Source: Ralstonia sp. A12 (lineage in GTDB: Bacteria; Pseudomonadota; Gammaproteobacteria; Burkholderiales; Burkholderiaceae). From it: 64,000 nt of DNA. Below, piece after piece: positions 43,255-51,964 of the stretch. Below the pieces are notes generated by a model that worked only from the letters and a program-made list of their open reading frames with translations, was not told where the DNA came from and did no database searches. Position 1 is the first letter of the stretch. Every line of letters begins with the position of its first letter. The stretch covers positions 186,001 through 250,000 of the forward strand of contig NZ_JSZO01000002.1 in assembly GCF_000801955.1 (NCBI RefSeq), in the 5' to 3' direction. Both the position numbers and the translations under genes were made by a program.

Positions 43255-44244
43255 ATGTCCATCCACGATGGGTTTGTCGGCACGATTGGCAACACGCCGC
43301 TGATCCGATTGGCGCGGCTGAGCGACGAGACCGGTTGCGAGATCCTTGGCAAGGCTGAGTTTCTGAACCCCGGGGGATCGGTCAAGGACCGCGCCGCGCG
43401 CTACATCATCGAAGACGCCGAGCGGCGCGGCATGCTCAAACCAGGTGGCACGGTCGTGGAGGGCACCGCAGGCAACACGGGCATCGGCCTGGCACACATC
43501 TGCGCGGCGCGCGGCTATCGCTGTGTGATCGTGATTCCTGAAACGCAATCGCCCGAGAAGATGGACCTGCTGCGCGTGCTGGGCGCAGAGGTGCGCCCCG
43601 TGCCGGCAGTGCCGTACAAAGATCCGAACAACTACCAGAAGATTGCCGGCCGTCTGGCACAGGAGCTGGCGCAGGACCATAGGCATAGCGCCATCTGGGC
43701 CAACCAGTTCGACAACCTTGTCAATCGCCAGGCGCACTACGAGACCACCGGCCCTGAGATCTGGCGCGACACCGTGGGCAAGGTGGATGCGTTTGTCTGC
43801 GCGACGGGCACGGGCGGCACGCTGGCCGGCGTGGCGCGTTACCTGAAGGAGCACAACCCAAAGGTGAAGACCGTGCTGGCCGATCCGCATGGCAGCGGGC
43901 TCTACAGCTTCATCAAGACGGGCGCCATCCAGGCCGAAGGCAGCTCCATCACCGAGGGCATCGGCTCGACGCGCGTGACAGCCAACCTGGAGGGCACGCC
44001 CATTGACGACGCCATCCGCATTGATGACCAGACCTGCGTGACGATGGTCTATCGGCTGTTGCGCGAAGAGGGCTTGTTCGTCGGTGGCTCGACCGGCATC
44101 AACGTGGGCGCGGCGGTGCAGCTGGCGCGCGAGATGGGGCCCGGGCACACCATCGTCACGCTCCTGTGCGATCGGGGCACGCTGTATTTCGCACGGCTGT
44201 TCAATGCGCAGTGGTTGGCGCAGAAGGGGCTGCGGGCGGGGTGA
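43255..44244 (+). CDS. Cysteine synthase-like PLP enzyme (fold type II)
   Basis: A 329-residue beta-family PLP enzyme. GTIGNTPLIRLARLSDETGC, NPGGSVKDRAARYIIEDA (PLP lysine in SVKD), VVEGTAGNTGIGLAH (substrate loop) and GTGGTLAGVARYLKE (PLP phosphate loop) identify the O-acetylserine sulfhydrylase group. The substrate loop reads EGTAGNTG instead of the commoner TSGNTG, a variant seen in cysteine synthase-like proteins that may differ in substrate. An AGGAGG ribosome site precedes the ATG. Stand-alone gene. Confidence 0.85.
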   Translation: MSIHDGFVGTIGNTPLIRLARLSDETGCEILGKAEFLNPGGSVKDRAARYIIEDAERRGMLKPGGTVVEGTAGNTGIGLAHICAARGYRCVIVIPETQSPEKMDLLRVLGAEVRPVPAVPYKDPNNYQKIAGRLAQELAQDHRHSAIWANQFDNLVNRQAHYETTGPEIWRDTVGKVDAFVCATGTGGTLAGVARYLKEHNPKVKTVLADPHGSGLYSFIKTGAIQAEGSSITEGIGSTRVTANLEGTPIDDAIRIDDQTCVTMVYRLLREEGLFVGGSTGINVGAAVQLAREMGPGHTIVTLLCDRGTLYFARLFNAQWLAQKGLRAG

Positions 44245-44278
44245 GCGCGATATGGCCGCCGATGATCGGGCAACCAGG

Positions 44279-44941
44279 CTATCGGTTCAAGAGGTACATC
44301 ACCAGCGCGCCGGCCCAGGACAACATCAACGCCAGATGTGCCAGCATCAGCCATCGTGTCAGTTGTGCGGGCCAGAACCTGCCTAAACCCAGCGCGCGCC
44401 CGATGATGAACAGTGCGTGCGCGCCGTTGTTTGCCGGAAACGGCAGCAGGTTGAACGCCGCAGACTTGGCCGCCACCAGCCCCAGCAGCACAGCGAAGGG
44501 CAGTTGCAGGATGGCTTGATGCGCCTGCGCCAGCAGGGTCTGTGCATATCCGGTGGGCGACAGCGCGCCGAGCACGATCTGCGCGAAGCCATCGGTCAAT
44601 GCACGCAGCCCTTCCAGCTGCAGTGTCACCAGTGCCACGCTCAGCAGCAACGCTACACCCGAGAGCGCCACCACAAGCTGTACCCACGTGGGCTGCGTAT
44701 CCAGCGCGCCCTGCAGATCGGCTTCGGTCAGTCCCGCCTCGCCCAGGTCCTTGAAGCGGACGCTACCGCCAAGCGGGAGCAGGCGGATGCGTACGCGCCC
44801 GAAGCGGATCACTTGTGGCCCGAAGCCGAGGCTCATCTCGCGCACCGGAATCCGGAACGCCGAGCCGACAATGGCGAATGTCGTCAGATGGAGCAGCGCG
44901 CAGAGCACAAAGGCAGCGATGAAGGCGGAGCCGGCGGGCAT
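44279..44941 (-). CDS. Site-2-protease-like (M50) membrane protein with degenerate catalytic motifs
   Basis: A 220-residue polytopic membrane protein recalling RseP-type M50 metalloproteases: MSLGFGPQVIRFGRVRIRLL followed by LPLGGSVRF is the typical stretch after the first catalytic helix, and NLLPFPANNGAHALF aligns with the second-motif NLLPxPxLDGGH. The HExxH is replaced by HLTTF (residues 18-22) and the motif Asp by Asn, so zinc binding and proteolysis are unlikely. No PDZ domain is present. Divergent from a dihydrofolate-reductase-like gene. Probable pseudoprotease. Confidence 0.65.
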   Translation of the reverse strand: MPAGSAFIAAFVLCALLHLTTFAIVGSAFRIPVREMSLGFGPQVIRFGRVRIRLLPLGGSVRFKDLGEAGLTEADLQGALDTQPTWVQLVVALSGVALLLSVALVTLQLEGLRALTDGFAQIVLGALSPTGYAQTLLAQAHQAILQLPFAVLLGLVAAKSAAFNLLPFPANNGAHALFIIGRALGLGRFWPAQLTRWLMLAHLALMLSWAGALVMYLLNR

Positions 44942-45071
44942 TGCGGGGGTGTCCTGGGTGAACTGGTTGGAATCAGCCCGCAGTGGGCTGGGCTGCATTG
45001 TATGTCCGCAAGCCGGTGCTAACGTGCTGCACATAGCATCGTGTTCCCAAACATCAACAAGAACGCACGCC

Positions 45072-45629
45072 ATGTCCAAGACCCAGTATTACGCCGCCGC
45101 TAGCCTCGATGGATTCATCGCCACAACGGATCACTCGCTGGATTGGTTGATGCAGTTTGGCTCGCTGGACGGCACGAGCTACGACGGCTTCATTCGCGAT
45201 GTGGGCGCATTGGCGATGGGCGCATCGACGTATGAATGGCTGCTGCGCGAGCTGGTCAAGGCCGGCACGGCGCAAGCGGAGTCATGGCCGTACACGCAGC
45301 CTGCGTGGGTCTTCACGTCGCGCAAGCTGCCGGTGGTGGAGGGCGCGGATGTCCGCTTCGTGCAGGGTGACGTGGCGCCTGTGCACCAACAGATGCTTGC
45401 GGCGGCCAACGGCAAGAACGTGTGGATTGTTGGTGGTGGCGAGTTGGCCGGACAGTTTCTCGACCGCGGCCTGCTCGACGAGTTGATCGTGCAGGTCATG
45501 CCCGTGGTGCTGGGCAGCGGGTTGCCGCTCCTGCCGCGGGCGGTGGTGACGCCGGCATTGAAGCTGACTTCAGCCACGCCGTATAAGGAAACGTTCGTGG
45601 AGTTGCGCTACGAGGTGGTGCGCGGGTAG
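45072..45629 (+). CDS. Dihydrofolate reductase-family (RibD C-terminal-like) protein
   Basis: A 185-residue single-domain reductase-fold protein. QYYAAASLDGFIATTDHSLD, ALAMGASTYEWLLRELVK and KNVWIVGGGELAGQFLDRGL are typical of the YyaP/YwjB-like group, which binds NADP(H). Physiological substrate unknown. The ATG at 45072 marks the onset of similarity, although the frame is open from 44553 across the membrane-protein gene. Confidence 0.88.
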   Translation: MSKTQYYAAASLDGFIATTDHSLDWLMQFGSLDGTSYDGFIRDVGALAMGASTYEWLLRELVKAGTAQAESWPYTQPAWVFTSRKLPVVEGADVRFVQGDVAPVHQQMLAAANGKNVWIVGGGELAGQFLDRGLLDELIVQVMPVVLGSGLPLLPRAVVTPALKLTSATPYKETFVELRYEVVRG

Positions 45630-45632
45630 TGC

Positions 45633-46016
45633 TCACGACCCCAGGTCATACGGCCGCGTCATGATCTCCAGCAAGTGCCCATCCGGGTCATCGAAATACA
45701 GACCACGGCCGCCGTTGTGCTCGTAGGTTTCGCCGGGGTGTCGTCTGGCGGGGTCGGCCCAGTAGGGGACCCCCTTGGCCTGGATGCTTGCGAAGGCGCG
45801 CTCGAACTCGGCATCGCTGATGAGGAAGGCGTAGTGCTGCGAGGCGATCGGCTTGTCGCTGTCGAAGAAGTCGAGCGAGACGCCGTTGGACAGCGGCACG
45901 ACCAGCATCTGTCCGAACGGAATCGGCTCGGGCAGGTCGAGAATGTCGCGCAGAAAGCGGGTGGACTGTTGCTTGTCGCGGCACCAGACGATGGTGTGGT
46001 TCAGTTCGACGCGCAT
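45633..46016 (-). CDS. VOC/glyoxalase-superfamily protein
   Basis: A 127-residue small metalloenzyme-like protein. LNHTIVWCRDKQQSTRFLRD at the start, a central SQHYAFLISDAEFERAFA and C-terminal GLYFDDPDGHLLEIMTRPYD carry the His and Glu ligands of the VOC fold. GGGAG ribosome site before the ATG at 46016. Convergent with the preceding gene (3-nt gap). Substrate unknown. Confidence 0.88.
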   Translation of the reverse strand: MRVELNHTIVWCRDKQQSTRFLRDILDLPEPIPFGQMLVVPLSNGVSLDFFDSDKPIASQHYAFLISDAEFERAFASIQAKGVPYWADPARRHPGETYEHNGGRGLYFDDPDGHLLEIMTRPYDLGS

Positions 46017-46235
46017 GCTGGGTCTCCCGTGCGGTGAGGCGGCCCAGGCACTTGCGGTCAAGGCCACGATGATCCTGCATTAACGATAGACGATGGCTGG
46101 CAGTCTTTTGGCTGTGGAACATCCATGCCGCCGCCCGATGGCATGGAAGGGCTTAGACTTGCGGCCAACCGTGTCAGTGGCGGCACTGCTGTCGATCACT
46201 TTCGGATTGCCCATTCTCAGGACTCAGGACCCTCC

Positions 46236-46499
46236 ATGCCGATCGAACTTGACCGCGATACCCGCGAAGAAGCGATTCAGTCCATCCAGCGCTATTTCAC
46301 CGAGCACATGGAAGAACGCATCGGCAACATTCAGGCCGGCGCGTTGCTGGGTTTCTTCCTGGAAGAGATTGGGCCGGTGGTCTACAACCTCGCCGTGCGC
46401 GACGTACAGGAACGCCTGCAGACACGCGTGGCGGAACTCGACTACGAATGCCACGAAGAACCGTTCACGTACTGGTCAAAGGCCGGCAAGCGCCGGTAG
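46236..46499 (+). CDS. DUF2164 family protein
   Basis: An 87-residue protein: MPIELDRDTREEAIQSIQRY, EERIGNIQAGALLGFFLEEI and GPVVYNLAVRDVQERLQ match the DUF2164 family, small conserved proteins of unknown function. AGGA ribosome site upstream of the ATG at 46236; the frame is open to 46125. The 219-nt region before it holds nothing else recognised. It is followed by a hairpin and the short 2OG-type gene. Confidence 0.85.
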   Translation: MPIELDRDTREEAIQSIQRYFTEHMEERIGNIQAGALLGFFLEEIGPVVYNLAVRDVQERLQTRVAELDYECHEEPFTYWSKAGKRR

Positions 46500-46515
46500 T
46501 TCCCGGCTAACATGC

Positions 46516-46533
46516 GTGGGTTGAACAACCCAC
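46516..46533 (+). promoter_or_regulatory. Perfect hairpin in the leader of the short 2OG-oxygenase gene
   Basis: GTGGGTT and AACCCAC form a 7-bp stem around GAAC, 7 nt before the ATG at 46541, where a ribosome site would normally lie. No Shine-Dalgarno is seen. It could be a terminator for DUF2164 (no T-run) or a translation-control element. Confidence 0.35.
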
Positions 46534-46540
46534 CGATCCC

Positions 46541-46924
46541 ATGCCTTCCTTGCGCCAGTTCTTCCAGACCGCATTTCGTTGGCAACGCGGCCGCCAGGGC
46601 ACGGGTTACGACAAGATGCTGCTGGCGACCGCAACGTGGCCGATTCCGTTTGACAGCTACCTGATCCGCTACCCGGAAGGCTCGGAGATCCCGGCGCATA
46701 CCGACCCCGTGTCCAACGGGCGGCACTATCGGCTGAACGTCGTGTTGAAGTCGCCGCGTGCGGGCGGTGAGTTCGTCTGCGCCAACCCGATCTTCCAGAC
46801 GCGGCGCATCAAGCTGTTCCGGCCCGATGCGTGCGAGCACAGCGTGACGCGCGTGGTGGGAGGCAGCCGGTATGTGTTCTCGTTGGGGTGGGTGCTGGGG
46901 CGCCGGCCAGGGGAATCCGCTTAA
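46541..46924 (+). CDS. Short Fe(II)/2-oxoglutarate oxygenase-like protein
   Basis: A 127-residue protein with the iron-ligand pattern of the 2OG dioxygenases: H-x-D in IPAHTDPVSNGRHYRLNVVL, and a distal His followed by Arg in CEHSVTRVVGGSRYVFSLG. The fold core (jelly-roll strands) seems complete but short. Substrate unknown; relatives are annotated as prolyl-hydroxylase-like. Its end overlaps the convergent TPR gene by 4 nt. Confidence 0.8.
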   Translation: MPSLRQFFQTAFRWQRGRQGTGYDKMLLATATWPIPFDSYLIRYPEGSEIPAHTDPVSNGRHYRLNVVLKSPRAGGEFVCANPIFQTRRIKLFRPDACEHSVTRVVGGSRYVFSLGWVLGRRPGESA

Positions 46925-47634
46925 GGGTTGCCCGCCTTGGCGCGTTGCGCCTGCACGTAGCGCAGTTCCGCTGTTGCGCGGCTGTCTTTGGGGTCCAGCT
47001 CCAGGCACTTGCGGTATAGCGCCTCGGCATCGTCCAGCCGGTTCTGTTCGACATACACATAGGCTGTGCCGCGCCAGGCACGTGTCAGCTCGGCATTCTT
47101 GATCTGCGGCGGCGAGAACTCGCGCGCGTCGCGTGCAGCGGCCTCGAAGCTGGTGAGCGCCAGCGGCCAATTCTTCTCGCGCTGGTAGAGATTGCCCATC
47201 TCCGCGTGGAATTGCGCGTTGTGCGGCGCCAGGTCGATGGCACGCTGCAGGACTACCTTGGCCTCATCCGTGCGGTTCAAATCCATCAGGGCGTAGGCTT
47301 TGAGGTAATACGCATACGCCCAGTTGGACGACACGACTTTTGCGCTCGTCTTGGCGTTGGCGGCTTCCACCAGGTACAGCAGCGATTCAACCTGGCTGCG
47401 GGCGCTGTAGAGGCGGGCAGTTTCGTCGCGATAGGCGTTCTCGTAGAAGGCGGCCACCTTGTCGAAATCGTCGATGGCCTCGCCTTGCCGGCTCGCTTTG
47501 GCGAGCTGCGCACCCTCCTGCAGAAGCTGGGCATTGCGGAGGTCGTCCGCATTGGCGGCGGGCGGGTTTTGCGCCCAGACAGATGCGCTGGCGAGTAGCG
47601 CGGCAACGGCAGCCAGAACACGCGGATACGGCAT
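46921..47634 (-). CDS. Exported tetratricopeptide-repeat protein
   Basis: A 237-residue protein with a signal peptide (MPYPRVLAAVAALLASASVWA) and TPR units over about residues 30-225, e.g. YYLKAYALMDLNRTDEAKVV and GTAYVYVEQNRLDDAEALYR. Probably periplasmic scaffold. Start at 47634 chosen for the signal peptide; the frame is open to 47871. Divergent from the Crp/Fnr gene. Confidence 0.85.
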   Translation of the reverse strand: MPYPRVLAAVAALLASASVWAQNPPAANADDLRNAQLLQEGAQLAKASRQGEAIDDFDKVAAFYENAYRDETARLYSARSQVESLLYLVEAANAKTSAKVVSSNWAYAYYLKAYALMDLNRTDEAKVVLQRAIDLAPHNAQFHAEMGNLYQREKNWPLALTSFEAAARDAREFSPPQIKNAELTRAWRGTAYVYVEQNRLDDAEALYRKCLELDPKDSRATAELRYVQAQRAKAGNP

Positions 47635-47792
47635 GAGACCCCCAATCGAATGGTCGAGCGACGGTAGCAGAAGGTGCCGGTCAGGAGGGCACCCGGAAGT
47701 GGGGTATGTCGGCGGGCAGCAACGCACAGCCGTTTTGCCAATAGGCAGGCATTGCCTGTAGTCTCGTGACAGCGCATTGACCGCCACCGCCC

Positions 47793-48467
47793 ATGCAAGT
47801 TTTTTCTGCCAACCCCTGGTTCCAGAGCCTTCCGCCGCAGGCGGCGCAGGCCTTGTTGGAAGCCGCCACAACCGTGTCTGTTGCGGCAGGGGCGTTCCTC
47901 TTCCGACAGGGCGATCCGGTGGACGCTGGCGCTAACGCCTTCTTTGGCGTCGCCAGCGGCGTGCTCAAGTTGTCGATCTTCAATACCGAAGGCGATGAAG
48001 CGATCCTCGCGCTGGTTGAGCCCGGTAACTGGTTTGGTGGGGTGTCGACGCTGGATCAGCAGCCGCGTGGCCACTGCGCGATTGCGCTGGAAGATGCCAC
48101 AGTGCTTGCCGTCAGTGCCGAGCGCTTCGAGGCGTTGATGTGCGATGCCGCATTTGCGGCCGCTATCGCGCGGCTGGTGGCGATGCGTTTGCGATTGGCG
48201 TATGGCTCGCTGGCGAGCGCTGCGCTGCAGGGCACGCGCGCTCGCGTGGCGCGGCGGATTGCCATGCTGGCGCACGGCGATGTTTCGCAATCGGCCGAGG
48301 GGCGCGCGACCATCAACACCTCGCAGGACGCGCTGGCCATGATGCTGGGCATCAGCCGGCAGACGCTCAGCAAGGAGCTGCAGGCGCTGGTGAAACTGGG
48401 TGCCATCCGCCTGCGCTATGGGCACATCGAAATTCAGGACATGCCGTTGCTACTTAGCGTGAGCTGA
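47793..48467 (+). CDS. Crp/Fnr-family transcriptional regulator
   Basis: A 224-residue regulator. The cyclic-nucleotide-binding-like N-terminal domain (GAFLFRQGDPVDAGANAFFG, SGVLKLSIFNTEGDEAILAL) is followed by a dimerisation helix and the winged helix-turn-helix (NTSQDALAMMLGISRQTLSK). No cluster-binding cysteines of the FNR type are present. The adjacent divergent TPR gene is a candidate target. Effector unknown. Confidence 0.88.
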   Translation: MQVFSANPWFQSLPPQAAQALLEAATTVSVAAGAFLFRQGDPVDAGANAFFGVASGVLKLSIFNTEGDEAILALVEPGNWFGGVSTLDQQPRGHCAIALEDATVLAVSAERFEALMCDAAFAAAIARLVAMRLRLAYGSLASAALQGTRARVARRIAMLAHGDVSQSAEGRATINTSQDALAMMLGISRQTLSKELQALVKLGAIRLRYGHIEIQDMPLLLSVS

Positions 48468-48482
48468 TGCGCGTTCAGGTGT

Positions 48483-49496
48483 TCAGGTGGCCGCGCGCAG
48501 TGCGGCCAGCAGATCGTTGCCTGACCAGCTTGGGCGCGTGGCGGCGGCTTCCGCTGCGTGCACCAGCGCACATAGCTGCGCATTGACGGGCGCACGTTGC
48601 CCAAGCCGATCGGCCAGGCGCACGACCTCGCCGTTGATCCAGTCGACCTCGGTGGCGCGCCCGACGGCCAGATCGTCCGACATCGACGAGCGCGCGAGCG
48701 GATCGATGGCGAGCATCTTGCCGCCCAGCCGCGCAAACACGGCATCGGGCGTGGCCAGCAGGCGCGGAATCCACGCGGGCGGTATGGGGGTGAGCTTCGC
48801 GGGCTGGATGCCTGCGCGCGCCATTAGCCGCAACGCCTCGGTTTGCGCCAGCGCCAGGCAGCGCCGGTAAGCGCGCTGCGACAGCTCTTCCTTCAACGGC
48901 CGGTTGGCCAGTGCATTGATGGCGTTGTTCAGGTTGAGCAGCAGCTTGGCCCATTGCACCGATGCCATATCGGTGCGCTGGACCAGCGGCAGGCCTGCAC
49001 GCTGGAAATCATCGAGGAACGCGCCCAATGCCGGCGATGCGGCGACCTCCAGTTCGCCCGCCGTGCCCTGATGAAAGGCCCCCGGCCCAGGCTGCATCAC
49101 GTTGAAGGGCACCATGCCTGCCAGCACCGTCTGCTGCGGCAGGGCGGCGCGGAGCATATCGGCGTTGCCCAGGCCATTTTGGAAGCTGATGACCACCGCG
49201 CCGGGGCGCAGCACGGGCAGCAGCGCGTCCGCCACCGATGCTGTGGCGGCAGACTTGACGGTCACCAGCACCAGATCCGCCGCGGCCGCGGCATCGGGCT
49301 CGGTCACGTAGGCCACATCGGCGGCAGGCACTTGCCAGCGGCCACCACGGTAGTCCGTCAGCGTCAGGCCATGCGCGCGCAGCTCATCGCCAATGCGTGC
49401 ACGCCCGACCAGCGTGACGTCAGCCTCTGCGGCCAGCAACCGGCCCCCCAGATAGCAGCCGATCGACCCGGCCCCCACGATGCAGATCTTCGCCAT
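48483..49496 (-). CDS. Ketopantoate reductase (PanE/ApbA) family
   Basis: A 337-residue NADPH-dependent 2-dehydropantoate 2-reductase family protein. ICIVGAGSIGCYLGGRLLAA is the Rossmann motif; LVTVKSAAT and VISFQNGLGNADML are conserved; the catalytic Lys lies in SVQWAKLLLNLNNAINAL. Many genomes hold several paralogues of varied substrate, so a role in pantothenate synthesis is likely but not certain. Convergent with the Crp/Fnr gene, upstream of nothing related. Confidence 0.88.
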   Translation of the reverse strand: MAKICIVGAGSIGCYLGGRLLAAEADVTLVGRARIGDELRAHGLTLTDYRGGRWQVPAADVAYVTEPDAAAAADLVLVTVKSAATASVADALLPVLRPGAVVISFQNGLGNADMLRAALPQQTVLAGMVPFNVMQPGPGAFHQGTAGELEVAASPALGAFLDDFQRAGLPLVQRTDMASVQWAKLLLNLNNAINALANRPLKEELSQRAYRRCLALAQTEALRLMARAGIQPAKLTPIPPAWIPRLLATPDAVFARLGGKMLAIDPLARSSMSDDLAVGRATEVDWINGEVVRLADRLGQRAPVNAQLCALVHAAEAAATRPSWSGNDLLAALRAAT

Positions 49497-49523
49497 GCGT
49501 CTCCCTCTTGTTATGCGGGCACC

Positions 49524-51203
49524 TTAAGCCAGGCGCGGCACCTCGTACACCAGGGCCGGCTGGAGGGTGTCGATGGCATCCACCGGCTCAGGCGGGCGCC
49601 ACAGGAACAGCGAGAAGGTCATCTTCTCGGGTGTCACGTCGATGATGGTAAAGCCGTTCTTCTCGGTTGGGCGCAAGGCTTCCTGCATGGCGACGGACAG
49701 CGCCGGCGAGGTCTCGATGCTGCGGAAGGCGGAGGGGAAGCCCATGTCGCCGGTGCCCAGCGTGCCGGTCATGATGGCATGTATCGGATGGGCGAACTCC
49801 AGCTCGGCCGAACGCGACATCGACCCGACAGCCGACGCGTGGAAATCCCCCTGCACGATGACGGCAGCGCGCTGCTTCTGCTGCCCGAGCGCAGCCACCA
49901 GACGCTGGTGCTGCGCGTGCCAGCCGGTCTGCCAGCCGGGCTTGGGTTGATTCCCGACGAGGTGCCCGGTCTTCTTGTCGAGCAGATCCGGATACCAGTC
50001 GCCCAGCTTGCCAGAGGAGTACGCAAACGGCAGCGACGGCACGTGAAAAAAATGCGCCGTGTCTTCGGCACGCGTGCGTGCGACGAGCCAGTCTTCCACC
50101 CATTGCGGCACCACGCGTGCGTGCATGCCCTTGTTGTCGAGAAAGCGCCGGCAGTCATACAGCACGGCCTCAAGCAGCGTGCCGTAGCGCAGCGTGCCGA
50201 ACGCGCTGTTGGTGTCGATGGGCATGCCGGCCTTGTCGCCACCGGGCAGCCAGACCGGGCGGTTGGCATCGGGCAGAAACTCGGGGTAGTAGCGGTGCTG
50301 GGTCAGCTCCGCACCGATCAGCCCATACGGCTCCGGCGGCAGCGTGGCGACCTTGTCGTCAAACTCGTCGTTCTCGAAGGTGTCGTGGTCATCGGTCAGG
50401 AAGTACGCGGGCGTGGCGCGCAGCGTGGTGCCGTACAAGCCGCCGATCTGGTAGTCGCACACACGTGTGAAGATCGCCTCGTTTTTCGGGTGCGACATCG
50501 GCACCGACATGTCGAGTGCGCCGCCAAACTTGTCCCACATCAGTTCGCGCACGTGGCGTGCGAAGGGTTTGTTCTGTGAGGTTTGCAAATCCCAGTAGAT
50601 GTGGTCGCCGTTGGCGATGACGGCGTCGGGCGCAAAGGCCATGCCGCGTGCCAACAGGCGGCGGCGCGCGGCCATGTCAAGCCATGCGGTCTTGCCGGCA
50701 ATCGCCGGGCCGTCGTAGCCGCCAGCGCAGGTGTAAGCCAGGATGCGCAGGCGTGCGGGCGTGGCATTGGGTGCGGGAAACGTCTTGAGCGGCCATGCAT
50801 CGGCCAGCGGCTTGCCGCCGGCATCGACGATGCGCAGCGTGTATTGCGTGGCGGGCTGCAGGCCGCGTGCATCAAAGCGCCAGAAGCGGCCTGCCGCATC
50901 GGTGGGCTCACCGGCAACGCGCTTGCCGTTCACCATCAACCACGGCGCGCGTGTCAGTGGTGCCTGAAACGATGCCTTGATGAGAAAGCGGTCGTGGCTG
51001 GCGGCAGGAATCAGGTGCTGGAGCTGCCCGGCGTGCCAGTTGGTGTCGGCCGCGTGCGTGGTTGCCAGTGCGGTTTCAGGTAAGGCCAGGCCAAGTGCGC
51101 CCAGGCCGGCAGCGGCGGTGCCGAGGGTCAGGAAATCACGCCGGCTCATGCCGTGTGGCGCTTGGGTGTGCGCTGTGGCGCGCGGTTTGACTGGGGCGGG
51201 CAT
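49524..51203 (-). CDS. phoD: PhoD-like alkaline phosphatase / phosphodiesterase, Tat-exported
   Basis: A 559-residue metallophosphatase. A twin-arginine signal (MSRRDFLTLGTAAAGLGALG) marks export of a folded protein. An N-terminal Ig-like domain precedes the catalytic part: AYTCAGGYDG, VIANGDHIYWD and ILTDDHD-like YFLTDDHDTFENDEFDD, plus VIVQGDFHASAVG, are metal-binding stretches of the PhoD family. It releases phosphate from phosphodiesters in the periplasm or outside. Start at 51203; an in-frame ATG further upstream is possible. Confidence 0.88.
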   Translation of the reverse strand: MPAPVKPRATAHTQAPHGMSRRDFLTLGTAAAGLGALGLALPETALATTHAADTNWHAGQLQHLIPAASHDRFLIKASFQAPLTRAPWLMVNGKRVAGEPTDAAGRFWRFDARGLQPATQYTLRIVDAGGKPLADAWPLKTFPAPNATPARLRILAYTCAGGYDGPAIAGKTAWLDMAARRRLLARGMAFAPDAVIANGDHIYWDLQTSQNKPFARHVRELMWDKFGGALDMSVPMSHPKNEAIFTRVCDYQIGGLYGTTLRATPAYFLTDDHDTFENDEFDDKVATLPPEPYGLIGAELTQHRYYPEFLPDANRPVWLPGGDKAGMPIDTNSAFGTLRYGTLLEAVLYDCRRFLDNKGMHARVVPQWVEDWLVARTRAEDTAHFFHVPSLPFAYSSGKLGDWYPDLLDKKTGHLVGNQPKPGWQTGWHAQHQRLVAALGQQKQRAAVIVQGDFHASAVGSMSRSAELEFAHPIHAIMTGTLGTGDMGFPSAFRSIETSPALSVAMQEALRPTEKNGFTIIDVTPEKMTFSLFLWRPPEPVDAIDTLQPALVYEVPRLA

Positions 51204-51413
51204 CGTCCATCCTCTGGCGTGGTGCGGAGACGCCATCGTGCCGAGTCGCGTCGGCGCTGAATGTTCAGCTTTTGACAATCTAGGGGTTAGTCCTCAACGG
51301 AGTGCAACGGCGCGGCGTATACCAGCAGTTTGATCTTCGCTATACGGCGTCCACGCTCGCGGCAAAGGTCCGTGCTGCCTACCATGGCTCCGGTCTTTCA
51401 ACGGAGCCCTTGC

Positions 51414-51866
51414 ATGAACGAACGCATCTCTTTTGGTGAACTGCCGTCCAAGATGATTGAAGCTGTGCTGGCGGTCGAGTCGTATGTCAACAATTGCGGT
51501 TTCGAAATGCGCCTGCTGGAGCTGCTGCGCTACCGCATCTCGCAGCTCAACGGCTGTGCGTATTGCCTGGATCGCCACTACAAGGAAGGCATCCATGCGG
51601 GCGAGACCGCCATGCGCCTGTATTCCCTGCCCGTGTGGGAAGAGACGCCGTTCTATACCGAGCGCGAGCGCGCCGCGCTGCGTTGGGCCGATGCGGTGAC
51701 GCTGCTGGCCGGCAACACCATCGGTGACGACCTGATCGACGAGATGCTGCGCCACTTCAGCAAGGCCGAGCTGTCGAACCTCACGCTGGTGGTTGCGCAG
51801 ATGAACACATGGAACCGTATCGCCAAGCCGTTTGCCTGGGCGCCCGGGGAGTTCCAGGCGGGTTGA
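51414..51866 (+). CDS. AhpD-like carboxymuconolactone decarboxylase-family protein
   Basis: A 150-residue alkylhydroperoxidase-like protein. LLELLRYRISQLNGCAYCLD-RH holds the redox CxxC and following His of the AhpD core; ERERAALRWADAVTLL and ALSNLTLVVAQMNTWNRI-type helices fit the family. AACGGAG ribosome region precedes the ATG at 51414; the frame is open to 51330. Stand-alone, followed by a terminator-like hairpin. Confidence 0.9.
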   Translation: MNERISFGELPSKMIEAVLAVESYVNNCGFEMRLLELLRYRISQLNGCAYCLDRHYKEGIHAGETAMRLYSLPVWEETPFYTERERAALRWADAVTLLAGNTIGDDLIDEMLRHFSKAELSNLTLVVAQMNTWNRIAKPFAWAPGEFQAG

Positions 51867-51889
51867 TGCGTTAGCGCGCTGCAAAGACA

Positions 51890-51921
51890 AACGCCCCGAT
51901 GGCCGTGGCCACCGGGGCGTT
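51890..51921. terminator. Hairpin after the AhpD-like gene
   Basis: AACGCCCCG pairs with CGGGGCGTT across a 14-nt loop between two convergent genes. It is followed by GTCATGTC rather than a pure T-run, so it is a weak intrinsic terminator candidate. Confidence 0.6.
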
Positions 51922-51940
51922 GTCATGTCAGGCAGACGGA

Positions 51941-51964
51941 TCGATCCATCGATCAATCGATCAG
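51941..51964. repeat. Period-8 tandem repeat TCGATCNN x3 at the discoidin gene stop
   Basis: Three adjacent copies of an 8-bp unit (TCGATCCA, TCGATCAA, TCGATCAG) span the stop codon of the discoidin protein gene. Slippage here would affect only the last residues or the 3' flank. Confidence 0.7.

Noticed and set aside
48843-50579. Plus-strand open frame of 578 codons
   Set aside because: Antisense to parts of the ketopantoate reductase and PhoD genes; crosses two real genes and has no domain.
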